A stretch of DNA of 22,364 nt from Acholeplasmataceae bacterium UBA6235. Its GTDB lineage: Bacteria; Bacillota_I; Bacilli_A; Acholeplasmatales; UBA5453. Shown piece by piece: positions 8,758-17,325 of this stretch; the stretch's first letter is position 1, and each line of letters begins with the position of its first letter. Below the pieces are notes generated by a model. The model was not told where the DNA came from. It did no database searches and was given only the letters and a program-made list of their open reading frames with translations. Position numbers and translations under genes: made by a program. The stretch covers positions 1 to 22,364 of the forward strand of contig DJWH01000101.1 in NCBI GenBank assembly GCA_002441525.1, given 5' to 3'.

Positions 8758-9673
8758 AATGAAACCACTGGCTTCTTATCGAAAAACCAGACGAAAAGAT
8801 GCGTTTGGGGTTTTCTTAATGTTATTTCCTTATACGTTATTGTTTTCTGTGTTCATCGCGATTCCTGTCGCGTTGGCAATCTATTTATCCTTAACCTCCT
8901 TCAATGTGATTGAAACACCGACATTGAATGGGTTGGTCAATTTCGTCAATATCTTTACCCAAGACGATGTGTTTTTACAATATGTATTGCCAAAAACACT
9001 CACCTTCGCCATCATTGTTGGACCGGGTGGCTATATGTTGGCATTCGTGCTCGCTTGGATGTTGGCTCAAATCCAAAAACTACCAAGAACCATATTCGCG
9101 TTACTGTTATATACCCCATCCATGATTGGTGGTGTCTTCATCGCCGTCATTTGGAGAACCCTGTTCTCCGGGGATGAATCGGGCTATATCAATGCCTTGT
9201 TGTTGCAATGGGACATGATTGAACGCCCGATACAATTCCTTCAATCTCCAGACCACTTAATGACTGTGGTCATCATAGTTGCTTTATGGAGCAGCATGGG
9301 TGTTGGGTTCTTAGCCATGTTAGCCGGCATTCTCAATGGGAATGAAGAACTCTATGAAGCCGCTTATGTGGAAGGCATCGATAATAAATTTCAGGAAGTC
9401 ATCCACGTGACTATCCCGATGATGAAACCACAAATGTTGTTTGGTGCCGTCATGGCGATTGTCGCTACCTTTACCAATGGGTATATTGGGGTTGCCTTAT
9501 CCGGGGCAAACCCTACCCCACAAAATGCAGCACAGTTCATCACCAATCATATCGATGACTATGGATTTTTAAGATATGAAATGGGCTATGCAGCTGCATT
9601 ATCGGTGGTGTTGCTCGCCATCATCATCGTGTTTTCTAAAGTCGCATACAAATTGTTTGCAGAAAAGGATTAG
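8741..9673 (+). CDS. Sugar ABC transporter permease 1 (MalF/LacF-like)
   Basis: This 310-residue protein has about six membrane segments and the binding-protein-dependent permease EAA loop ([21 protein letters not shown]), where the ATPase docks. The canonical EAA..DGA is EAA..EGI here. It is a membrane subunit of a carbohydrate importer, paired with the next gene. AGGGGGA (8730-8736) lies inside the end of the preceding gene, with which it overlaps by 17 bases. Its stop codon shares one base with the GTG start of its partner. Confidence 0.92.
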   Translation: MDQTIKMKPLASYRKTRRKDAFGVFLMLFPYTLLFSVFIAIPVALAIYLSLTSFNVIETPTLNGLVNFVNIFTQDDVFLQYVLPKTLTFAIIVGPGGYMLAFVLAWMLAQIQKLPRTIFALLLYTPSMIGGVFIAVIWRTLFSGDESGYINALLLQWDMIERPIQFLQSPDHLMTVVIIVALWSSMGVGFLAMLAGILNGNEELYEAAYVEGIDNKFQEVIHVTIPMMKPQMLFGAVMAIVATFTNGYIGVALSGANPTPQNAAQFITNHIDDYGFLRYEMGYAAALSVVLLAIIIVFSKVAYKLFAEKD

Positions 9674-10560
9674 TGTCTGTTATGAGTAGTTTTCAAGGTA
9701 CCAAAATCAATCCCACCTCATTTAACCGTTCACAAGTGATCTTTTATGTGATATTGGTTCCCCTCACATTATTTATGGTGCTACCCATCCTCTATATTGT
9801 GAATCAAGCATTTAAACCGTTGGATGAGTTGTTTCTATTTCCACCACGTTTTTTTGCACAAAACCCAACGTTTGATAACTTTACGACTTTGTTCAGAATT
9901 TCAACCAGTACAGGTGTCCCACTATCGAGATATTTGTTCAATACATTGCTCATCACATTGGTGATGATGATCCTCATCATTTGGATCAGTGTAACCACGG
10001 GTTATGCATTTTCTAAGAAGAACTTTAAGGGTAAAAAAACACTGTTTTCCATCAATCAAACAGCCTTGATGTTTGTAAGGACAGCCGTGGTGATACCAAC
10101 CTATTTTGTCATCGTTAAAATCGGATTGAATAACAATCCTTTGGTGCACATCTTACCGTATATCGCGGTTCCAGTGAATATCTTTTTGATGAAACAATTC
10201 ATCGATCAAGTACCAGACCCAATCATCGAAGCGGCACGCATCGATGGTGCTGGAGACTTTTATATCATTTTTAAAATCATCATGCCTTTGACTAAAAACG
10301 CGATTGCGACGGTGGCTATTTTAACCTTCCAATCCACATGGTCAGCTGTCGAAGCTTCAACGCTATATATACAAGATGAAACCATGAAGTCTTTCGCCTT
10401 TTATCTAAATGCCTTGGCATTACAAAATACAGGCTCAGCTGTTGCTGGTACTGGTATGGCAGCCGCTGCGGGGTTGATTCTATTCATCCCTAACCTAATA
10501 ATATTCATCATCATGCAGTCTCGTGTTATGAACACCATGGCGCATGCTGGGATTAAGTAG
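9673..10560 (+). CDS. Sugar ABC transporter permease 2 (MalG-like)
   Basis: This 295-residue protein has about six membrane segments and a near-canonical EAA loop (EAARIDGAGDFYIIFKIIMP). It is the partner of permease 1 and belongs to the MalG/carbohydrate importer type. The start is ambiguous. GTG at 9673 overlaps the preceding stop by one base but is only 3 bases from AAAAGGA (9663-9669), whereas ATG at 9682 is 12 bases away. The GTG start is kept because of the overlap, and the choice changes only three residues. Confidence 0.9.
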   Translation: MSVMSSFQGTKINPTSFNRSQVIFYVILVPLTLFMVLPILYIVNQAFKPLDELFLFPPRFFAQNPTFDNFTTLFRISTSTGVPLSRYLFNTLLITLVMMILIIWISVTTGYAFSKKNFKGKKTLFSINQTALMFVRTAVVIPTYFVIVKIGLNNNPLVHILPYIAVPVNIFLMKQFIDQVPDPIIEAARIDGAGDFYIIFKIIMPLTKNAIATVAILTFQSTWSAVEASTLYIQDETMKSFAFYLNALALQNTGSAVAGTGMAAAAGLILFIPNLIIFIIMQSRVMNTMAHAGIK

Positions 10561-10569
10561 GAGGGTCTA

Positions 10570-12600
10570 ATGAAAAAACTAGCCATCCTATCTTTAATCA
10601 TCTTCGTCATGATGACGATGATGTTACCAATTCATGCTTCAGAAGCAACAACTTATACGGTTACTTTGGATGCGAAAGGCCAATACATCCGAACTCAAGA
10701 TGCCTATTTGCCTGAGATGGTCAATATCGATATGGGATTGAGTAAACCAGAAGACATGATGTTTGATGACCAAGGCACCCTATGGATTGCTGATACAGGC
10801 AACAAACGCATTCTGACATATGATACCAATACCAATACGATTTTAGCTGAAATCCAATACCCCGACTTTGTTACACCTCGTGGTTTATATGTATCTAATC
10901 AATACTTATATGTCGCAGATTCTAGTGCAAAAGCTGTCTTCAAATTTGACTTATTTGGTAATCATGTAGAAACGTATACCAGACCTACTTCACCATCATT
11001 CGCGGATACAGCATTCGCCCCAAGTAAGATGGTTGTTGACAACCGCGGGAATATGTACATCTATGGAGAAGGCGTTAGTAACGGGATTATACAACTATCG
11101 AACCAAGGGGAGTTTTTAGGGTTCTTTACAACCAATAAAGTCCAATTATCCATTACCCAACAATTTTATAAACTCATTTTGTCTCAAGACCAATTCGACC
11201 GTTTAGCGCTTCGTAGCCCTCAAACGTTCTCCAGTATTTTCATCGATCAAAACTCGATGATTTATACTTCCACGATGAATACGACAACCACCGCAGTTAA
11301 GAAACACAATATGCAAGGTGGTAATATGTTTTCCAATACCGTTGGGTCTGAAGACACCAGAGACATCTATGTTGATGACCAAGGCATTATTTATGCAGGT
11401 ACTCAAACGGGGGCCATTTATATATACGATGCTTATGGTGAGTTCATTCTCAGTTTTGGGATTCGTAAAGGTACTGGAAGTAAACCCGATGAAGATATAA
11501 AAGGGTTATTTACAAGTTTATCTGCCATCGCTGTTCGCGAAGATGGGTTCATTTTCGCATTAGACGAGTCAAAGTCTTTCTTACAGTCGTTTAGACCCAC
11601 CGATTACAGTGAACAAATTTATCAAGCCATCGCCTTATATGAACAACGTGAATACCAACAAGCCATTGAAGCGTGGCAAGCCGTTTTAAACCTCAACCAG
11701 ATGTCGACGTTAGCGCATAATAGTATTGCGAAAAGTTATTTACAGCTAGAACAATACGATGAAGCGATGTTACACTTTGAACTTGCAGGTAATAAAACCT
11801 TATACTCTCAAGCGTATTGGGAAGTTAGAAATGTGCAAATCCAAAGGTTGCTTGGGGTATTCATCATCGTGTTAATTGCTTTGTATGCGACCCAAAAATC
11901 CCTCGTTTTTGTCAATCATAAAACAGGGATTATTACGAAGTATACCACACCAATTAAAACGTTCTTTGATCGTAAATGGCTCAAAGACATCGCCTATTTT
12001 TGGCGTGTGATTAAGAAACCTCTAGACAGTTTCTATGAGATTAAAATAGGCCATAAAGGTTCGATGCTAGCAGCAACCATACTGTATTTTGCAACCCTTA
12101 TGTTGCTCATTATTTACAGTTCATCTCAAGGATTTATTTTCCAAACAGTTGCGATTGAAGATTTGGATTTAACAGCCATTATATTAGGCTATTTCCTCTT
12201 AACAGGACTCTTCATGGTATCGAATTATCTAGATACTTCATTACACGACGGGATTGGTAACTTTAAACAAATCTATATGATGTTTGCTTATAGTTTAGGT
12301 CCAATCATGATTGCGTTTGGTCTAACCACAATCCTCTCGCATTACCTAACTTTAAATGAAGCCTTCTTTATCACAACCACCATGAATATTGGGGTTGTCT
12401 ACAGCGTGATATTGGTGTTTTTAGGCATCATTGAAATCCATCAATACCGCGGTAAAAAAGCATTTAAGAGTATCCTTATGAGTTTGTTATTCACCATCAT
12501 CATGATTGTGGTTGTGATCATCATCATTACGATGTGGCGTCAATTGTATATCTTTATCGATGGTATATGGAAGGAGCTGATTCGTCATGTTTTCAATTAA
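10570..12600 (+). CDS. NHL-propeller/TPR/YIP1-type membrane protein
   Basis: This 676-residue protein is modular. A signal peptide (about 1-24) precedes an extracytoplasmic beta-propeller of NHL type (about 45-340), with repeats of the kind MMFDDQGTLWIADTGNKRI and YVDDQGIIYAGTQTGAIYIY. Two TPR-like helical hairpins follow (about 346-418), then a membrane segment (about 427-446), a basic cytoplasmic stretch, and five hydrophobic segments (about 499-665) resembling a YIP1 domain. The propeller and TPR should face outside, so it could be a receptor or scaffold for the import complex; this is inference. AGGAGG (10559-10564) lies ideally 5 bases before the ATG. Its end overlaps the next gene by 14 bases. 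I recall similar proteins near DUF5696 genes and sugar permeases in Paenibacillus-like bacteria, but could not check. Confidence 0.8.
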   Translation: MKKLAILSLIIFVMMTMMLPIHASEATTYTVTLDAKGQYIRTQDAYLPEMVNIDMGLSKPEDMMFDDQGTLWIADTGNKRILTYDTNTNTILAEIQYPDFVTPRGLYVSNQYLYVADSSAKAVFKFDLFGNHVETYTRPTSPSFADTAFAPSKMVVDNRGNMYIYGEGVSNGIIQLSNQGEFLGFFTTNKVQLSITQQFYKLILSQDQFDRLALRSPQTFSSIFIDQNSMIYTSTMNTTTTAVKKHNMQGGNMFSNTVGSEDTRDIYVDDQGIIYAGTQTGAIYIYDAYGEFILSFGIRKGTGSKPDEDIKGLFTSLSAIAVREDGFIFALDESKSFLQSFRPTDYSEQIYQAIALYEQREYQQAIEAWQAVLNLNQMSTLAHNSIAKSYLQLEQYDEAMLHFELAGNKTLYSQAYWEVRNVQIQRLLGVFIIVLIALYATQKSLVFVNHKTGIITKYTTPIKTFFDRKWLKDIAYFWRVIKKPLDSFYEIKIGHKGSMLAATILYFATLMLLIIYSSSQGFIFQTVAIEDLDLTAIILGYFLLTGLFMVSNYLDTSLHDGIGNFKQIYMMFAYSLGPIMIAFGLTTILSHYLTLNEAFFITTTMNIGVVYSVILVFLGIIEIHQYRGKKAFKSILMSLLFTIIMIVVVIIIITMWRQLYIFIDGIWKELIRHVFN

Positions 12601-15025
12601 AAAAACACTGATATTTGTGATTGTATTGGGATTGATTTCATTGACGATTGCACAGGGTTATGCCCAAGAATCCACAAACAATTATCCCCCATATACAACC
12701 ACAAAAGTAGCGTTAAATGATACTTATACCTTATTATCGGAAACCCAATATATTCAACTCTTTTACAAAAAACACAATGGTATTTTTAAAGTTGTAGACA
12801 AACGAAATGGATCTTCTTGGACCTCAGGCATTGATCATGATTATGACCAATACATCGAGAAAACAGTCGAACTATATGCTGAAAACCATCCAGATGCGAC
12901 AACAACTGAACTAGCTTCAATCGCTCAACCCCTTGAAGAACAGATGAACAATACCCGTGAAGGGATTGCGAATTCATTCCTAGTTGTCGATATGATGCGA
13001 GCAACCGACCCAGCTAGGGCTTCAACTCAAATGGGTAGTTCAGCGAAAGCATATTCCAAACAAATTCAAACCGATAGTTCATACGCCATCAAGGAAATCC
13101 AAAAGGATTCAGTCAATACTGACAATTTATACATTGTAAGTGGCGATGATAGACATTTTGTATTAGATGTTCAGTTTAAGGCGTTTGATGTCAGAATCAA
13201 AGCCCATATTTATGTTTTAGACACTGGGTTTGATGTTGAAATTCGTGACCATGAAATCACGGGTGAAGATGCGAATTACATCAACTACATCAACATCATG
13301 CCTTTCTTAGGCGCTTACGGTGGGAAACAAACTGAATATAACCCCGTTACAGGTGCCTGGGATATACCGGTACTTAAACCACGCCATGATGGGTATGTAT
13401 TTGTTCCCGATGGTTCAGGTGCACTCATCGATTTCAAAGACTATGAATCTAGCTTGTCTGGGTACACAGGGTTTGTTTATGGGGGCGATATGGCCCAATA
13501 CGCATCGAATTTACAATTTGTACAATCGAGTGTGCCAACCAAACAACCATTGATGCCTGTCTTTGGTATCGCCTATGAGTCGTTATCCAAAGCCTTTGTT
13601 TCCTACGCAACCAAAGGTGCGGAATATATGGAAATCATTTCAAGACCCAACGACTCATCTGATAGTTATAACCTCACCAATTATACAATTTCATTCCCAA
13701 GATTCTTGTACAATGGACGTTATTCTCAAGTTTATAACCAAGCAGGAGACACCTATATCAGTGCTTTTGAGGAAAGAAACCATTTTGATTTATCCATCAA
13801 TTACACGTTTTTAGAGGAAGACCCTACCTATCAAGGCATGGCGAATACCTATCGTGCGTATTTGTTATCTAACAACCAATTATTCTTAAAAGAAGCCTCT
13901 TTAGCAACCACCATCCCACTGCGTGTGGACTTCTTAATGGCGGATGCGAAAAAGTCATTGATTGGTACAGAAGATGTCGTGGTTACAACCATTGACGATG
14001 TTGACCATATCTTAAGTGATTTAACGTATTTAGGGATTACAAACATCAATTCGGGCTTATATGGTTATCAACAAGGTGGTATCACCCTAGGCAAAAAAAC
14101 CGCGCCAAATTACAGTCATGCGATTGGTACAGCTGCCGATTTTAAACGTGTTGTCACCCAGTGGCAATCTCAAGGTGTATCCATCTCTATGGCTCAAAAC
14201 ATCGCTGAGATCAACGATGTTTCCACTAGCTTAACCAATATTGCTAATAAACACATCAATGGCCAATATATGGTGATGATTGATCCGATGCATGTAGATG
14301 GGATTACCAATAAGACATATTATGTTCGCCCAGCTAAAGTCGTTGAATACATCGAAAAACAAGTGTCTTCAATCAAAAATATGGGGTTTAGTGACATTAC
14401 TTATGAAGGCTATACCCAATGGTTATATAGCGATACATCTAAAGATCAAAGTATGACTGACACCATACAAAGATACCAAGAAGTTGCAGAGTGGATTCAA
14501 CAAAAGTATGCAACCAACCATGTGTCACCTAACCAATATTTATGGGCATATACGGATCGATTCCTTCAAACACCCATGTTTAATTCTCAATACATTGTAG
14601 AAACCGAAACCGTGCCATTCTTACAAATGGTATTACACGGTACCATGGAACTATACGCCACCTACGCGAACTTTTCATTTTACGAACAAAAAGACTTATT
14701 AAAGATGATTGACTATAATACATACCCATCATTCATTTTGACTCAAGAACCTGCGTATAAACTACAAAAGACCAATGCTCAAGATTACTTTTCTACAGAG
14801 TACGCAATCAATCAGGCGTTGATTGAACAAGTCTATCAAACGGTCAGTCAAGCATTGAATCCTGTGATGAACGCGACTTGGGTTGCTCGTACAGAAGTGA
14901 TGCCAAATGTATATATGAATACCTATAACAATGGGGTATCCATTCTCATCAATTATCAGACACAAGCGGTCAATTACGCAGGACACATCGTGACTGCACA
15001 AAGCTATCTAGTCATTGGAGGTTAA
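12587..15025 (+). CDS. Secreted DUF5696-like protein, possible glycosidase-like fold
   Basis: This 812-residue protein has an N-terminal signal sequence (hydrophobic about 7-22, possible cleavage near AQGYAQ). The first half is beta-rich (about 190-430). From about 443 the pattern resembles a (beta/alpha)8 barrel: IPLRVDFLM, VDHILSDLTYLGITNIN, YMVMIDPMHV (D566), and DITYEGYTQWLYSD (E607, D616). A beta-rich tail ends the protein. This order is seen in several glycoside hydrolase folds, but no catalytic pair can be assigned with confidence, and it could be a non-catalytic glycan-binding protein. The DUF5696 assignment rests on recollection of similar proteins beside YIP1-type and permease genes. 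AAGGAG (12571-12576) supports the start. GGAGG just before its stop serves the next gene. Confidence 0.7.
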   Translation: MFSIKKTLIFVIVLGLISLTIAQGYAQESTNNYPPYTTTKVALNDTYTLLSETQYIQLFYKKHNGIFKVVDKRNGSSWTSGIDHDYDQYIEKTVELYAENHPDATTTELASIAQPLEEQMNNTREGIANSFLVVDMMRATDPARASTQMGSSAKAYSKQIQTDSSYAIKEIQKDSVNTDNLYIVSGDDRHFVLDVQFKAFDVRIKAHIYVLDTGFDVEIRDHEITGEDANYINYINIMPFLGAYGGKQTEYNPVTGAWDIPVLKPRHDGYVFVPDGSGALIDFKDYESSLSGYTGFVYGGDMAQYASNLQFVQSSVPTKQPLMPVFGIAYESLSKAFVSYATKGAEYMEIISRPNDSSDSYNLTNYTISFPRFLYNGRYSQVYNQAGDTYISAFEERNHFDLSINYTFLEEDPTYQGMANTYRAYLLSNNQLFLKEASLATTIPLRVDFLMADAKKSLIGTEDVVVTTIDDVDHILSDLTYLGITNINSGLYGYQQGGITLGKKTAPNYSHAIGTAADFKRVVTQWQSQGVSISMAQNIAEINDVSTSLTNIANKHINGQYMVMIDPMHVDGITNKTYYVRPAKVVEYIEKQVSSIKNMGFSDITYEGYTQWLYSDTSKDQSMTDTIQRYQEVAEWIQQKYATNHVSPNQYLWAYTDRFLQTPMFNSQYIVETETVPFLQMVLHGTMELYATYANFSFYEQKDLLKMIDYNTYPSFILTQEPAYKLQKTNAQDYFSTEYAINQALIEQVYQTVSQALNPVMNATWVARTEVMPNVYMNTYNNGVSILINYQTQAVNYAGHIVTAQSYLVIGG

Positions 15026-15028
15026 AAC

Positions 15029-16036
15029 ATGGCTTCAACAAAAAAAAGAAAACCTGTCAATGAAAATTTAGCGGCCTATCTCTTTTTAAGTCCATGGTTG
15101 ATCGGGTTTATTTTCCTCATCGGTTATCCCATCATCAATACACTCTATTTATCATTCTTTGACGCAGTGATTAATATTGATGGCTTACAAACCACGTTTA
15201 TTGGATTTAAAAATTATACCGAAGCTTTGGTTGAGAACACCAGCTTTACCCCATTGATTATTGGGTTTATTATGATGGAGATTACTTATATCCCATCCAT
15301 CTTAGTAATATCGCTTATTATAGCCATTTTACTGAATAGTAAGATACGTTTTAAAGGCATTTTTAGAGTCATCTACTTTTTCCCAGTCGTCATTCTATCT
15401 GGACCGGTCATGAAGCAGTTAGAGTCTGCCAATACCACCGGGATGTTCGATGTATCCAAAGTATTGATATTTCGCATGGTAGAGAGCTTTTCACCCTTCT
15501 TTGGTGAAGTGATTATCAATCTCTTTTCCAACTTTACAACCATTCTATGGCTGACGGGGATACCTGTGGTGCTGTTTTTAAATGGTCTTCAAAGAATCAA
15601 CACCAATTTATATGAAGCGGCACAAATTGATGGCGCGAATCCATGGCAAATCCTGTGGAAAATCAGCTTACCAAACTTGAAACCAACGGCTTTAATCGTA
15701 TCGATATTCGTCGTCATTCAAATTGCGTTGTTCGAAATGAACCCCATCTATCAATATGTAGTCAATGACCAAATCACGAAGAATCGCTTGGTTCGTCTTG
15801 GTTTCGCCTCAGGGATTGTTGTGATGTACTCCTTAATCATCATCTTAATGATTGGGGTAGTGTTACTCATTTTCCGTGAAAAGAACGATGAAAAAATGAT
15901 TGAAACATTGAAAGAAAAACAAGCGAAATCAGTTACGAAATTACGTCGTAATCAACGTAAGGATGAAACGGTCAAGCAGTTCATTGATCGTCACTTTACA
16001 TCTATGAAGAGAGGTATCCAATCATGGAAAAAATAA
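15029..16036 (+). CDS. Sugar ABC transporter permease 3, with long basic C-terminal tail
   Basis: This 335-residue protein starts with AAYLFLSPWLIGF, typical of MalF-type sugar permeases. It has about six membrane segments and an EAA loop (EAAQIDGANPWQILWKISLP). The last 50 or so residues after the final membrane segment form a highly charged, Lys/Arg-rich cytoplasmic tail that ordinary permeases lack. GGAGG (15018-15022) precedes the ATG, which is 3 bases after the DUF5696-like gene stop. The 3' end overlaps permease 4 by 13 bases. It opens a second permease pair in the same operon. Confidence 0.9.
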   Translation: MASTKKRKPVNENLAAYLFLSPWLIGFIFLIGYPIINTLYLSFFDAVINIDGLQTTFIGFKNYTEALVENTSFTPLIIGFIMMEITYIPSILVISLIIAILLNSKIRFKGIFRVIYFFPVVILSGPVMKQLESANTTGMFDVSKVLIFRMVESFSPFFGEVIINLFSNFTTILWLTGIPVVLFLNGLQRINTNLYEAAQIDGANPWQILWKISLPNLKPTALIVSIFVVIQIALFEMNPIYQYVVNDQITKNRLVRLGFASGIVVMYSLIIILMIGVVLLIFREKNDEKMIETLKEKQAKSVTKLRRNQRKDETVKQFIDRHFTSMKRGIQSWKK

Positions 16037-17124
16037 AACGATTGGACATCAAATCCTATTTAAACCCCCACAAATTAAAGAAGGTTTTTCTGGGTTTAGG
16101 TGAGTCTTCGGGCATCCTTAAGCAACTCATCATTTATATCTTGTTGATTGGTATGAGTTATGTCTTTTTATACCCACTCATCAAGATGGTATCGATGTCA
16201 TTCATGGCATTTGAAGATTTGGTAGACCCAGAAGTTACATGGATACCAAACCACCTCAACCTCAATAACTTTAAAGTTGCGAACTTCGTTTTAGAAATCT
16301 TCCCACCATCCTGGACAGCCAGTGGTTTGACCGTTGGTGAACGTTTGATGGGGACATTCAAAGACCCAGGAAATCTATTTAAGAGTTTACGGAATGTAGG
16401 GGTACTCGCCTTTGTGCAAACTGTGGTCGCTGCGATGACTGGGTTCGCTTTCGCAAGATTCAATTTCAAGTTTAAAAAGTTTTGGTTCTTCATGGTTATC
16501 GTGACATTTGTAATTCCATTACCGATGGTTACGATGCCAAGAATGCAGATATTATCCTTCATTCAAGACAACCTTTGGGTACCAGTCTATGACAGTCTAT
16601 TTGCTGGTAACTTTTTGGGGGATATCTTTAACAGATTGATTTTCAATACGTTGATTCCACAAATCTTCTTCGCGATTTTTGGACAAGGCATCAATTCTGC
16701 AATCCTTGTTTTGATTTTCTTTAATTTCTTTAAAATGATTCCACGATCTTTAGACGAAGCAGCTCGCATCGATGGGGCAACCTCACTTCAAGTCTTTTAT
16801 CAAATCTATGTCAAATTGGTGATTCCAATTGTTACAGTGGTGTTTCTATTCGCCTTTATTTGGAACTGGAATGATTCTTATTCAGCCCAAGTCTATTTCA
16901 GTACAGGTAACCCACTCATCATCTCTAGACTGGCATTATTTGATTCGGATTTCGCCAGCATGTCTGGTGGTGGTGTTGGGGGTCAAATGAGCGAAGCACT
17001 CCTCAATGAAGGGTATAAAACAGCAGCAACTTTCTTATCGATTTTACCGCTGCTCATCATCTATATGTTTGCACAAAAGAAATTTATTGAAGGCATTGAA
17101 CGTACCGGTATCACCGGTGAATAA
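16024..17124 (+). CDS. Sugar ABC transporter permease 4 (MalG-like, enlarged)
   Basis: This 366-residue protein is longer than the usual 270-300 residues. The extra length comes from an N-terminal cytoplasmic segment of about 35 residues and enlarged loops between membrane segments, such as the outer loop holding FPPSWTASGLTVGERLMG. The EAA loop is DEAARIDGATSLQVFYQIYV. It forms a pair with permease 3, whose gene it overlaps by 13 bases. It is the last gene of the operon, and no canonical terminator follows before lacI. Confidence 0.9.
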   Translation: MEKIKRLDIKSYLNPHKLKKVFLGLGESSGILKQLIIYILLIGMSYVFLYPLIKMVSMSFMAFEDLVDPEVTWIPNHLNLNNFKVANFVLEIFPPSWTASGLTVGERLMGTFKDPGNLFKSLRNVGVLAFVQTVVAAMTGFAFARFNFKFKKFWFFMVIVTFVIPLPMVTMPRMQILSFIQDNLWVPVYDSLFAGNFLGDIFNRLIFNTLIPQIFFAIFGQGINSAILVLIFFNFFKMIPRSLDEAARIDGATSLQVFYQIYVKLVIPIVTVVFLFAFIWNWNDSYSAQVYFSTGNPLIISRLALFDSDFASMSGGGVGGQMSEALLNEGYKTAATFLSILPLLIIYMFAQKKFIEGIERTGITGE

Positions 17125-17156
17125 CACATATATCATGACTGGCTTTATATTAGAAC

Positions 17157-17236
17157 CCGTTACCCATCCATTAGTAACCTAGCTAGACTTCCTCTCTAAT
17201 GTTTACATAAACAACTTAGGTTACTAAGTGTAACGG
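17157..17236. repeat. Large nested inverted repeat between the operon and lacI
   Basis: An outer pair CCGTTAC (17157-17163) / GTAACGG (17230-17236) encloses an inner perfect 11-bp pair TTAGTAACCTA (17171-17181) / TAGGTTACTAA (17217-17227). The loop is 35 bases. It contains the near-palindrome TGTTTACATAAACA (17200-17213). GTTAC and GTAAC also occur within each arm, so alternative local pairings exist. No U-tract follows, which argues against a simple terminator. Confidence 0.75.
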
Positions 17237-17264
17237 TCGATGATAAACGCTAATCATAAATCTA

Positions 17265-17293
17265 TATACAGGGTTTTACGGTTATTATATAAT
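17265..17293 (+). promoter_or_regulatory. Probable lacI promoter
   Basis: TATAAT at 17288-17293 lies 17 bases after TATACA (17265-17270), a weak -35. It is 33 bases upstream of the ATG at 17326. No CG-centred operator like those at 3921-3986 is visible, so autoregulation by the same site type is not supported. Confidence 0.5.
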
Positions 17294-17325
17294 ATAAATA
17301 AAGTGAAAGGTGGCGATGTTAACGA

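Noticed and set aside
16158..16562. 134-codon open frame on the minus strand inside permease 4.
   Set aside because: It is the antisense of a clear permease coding region, with no ribosome binding site or recognisable protein pattern.
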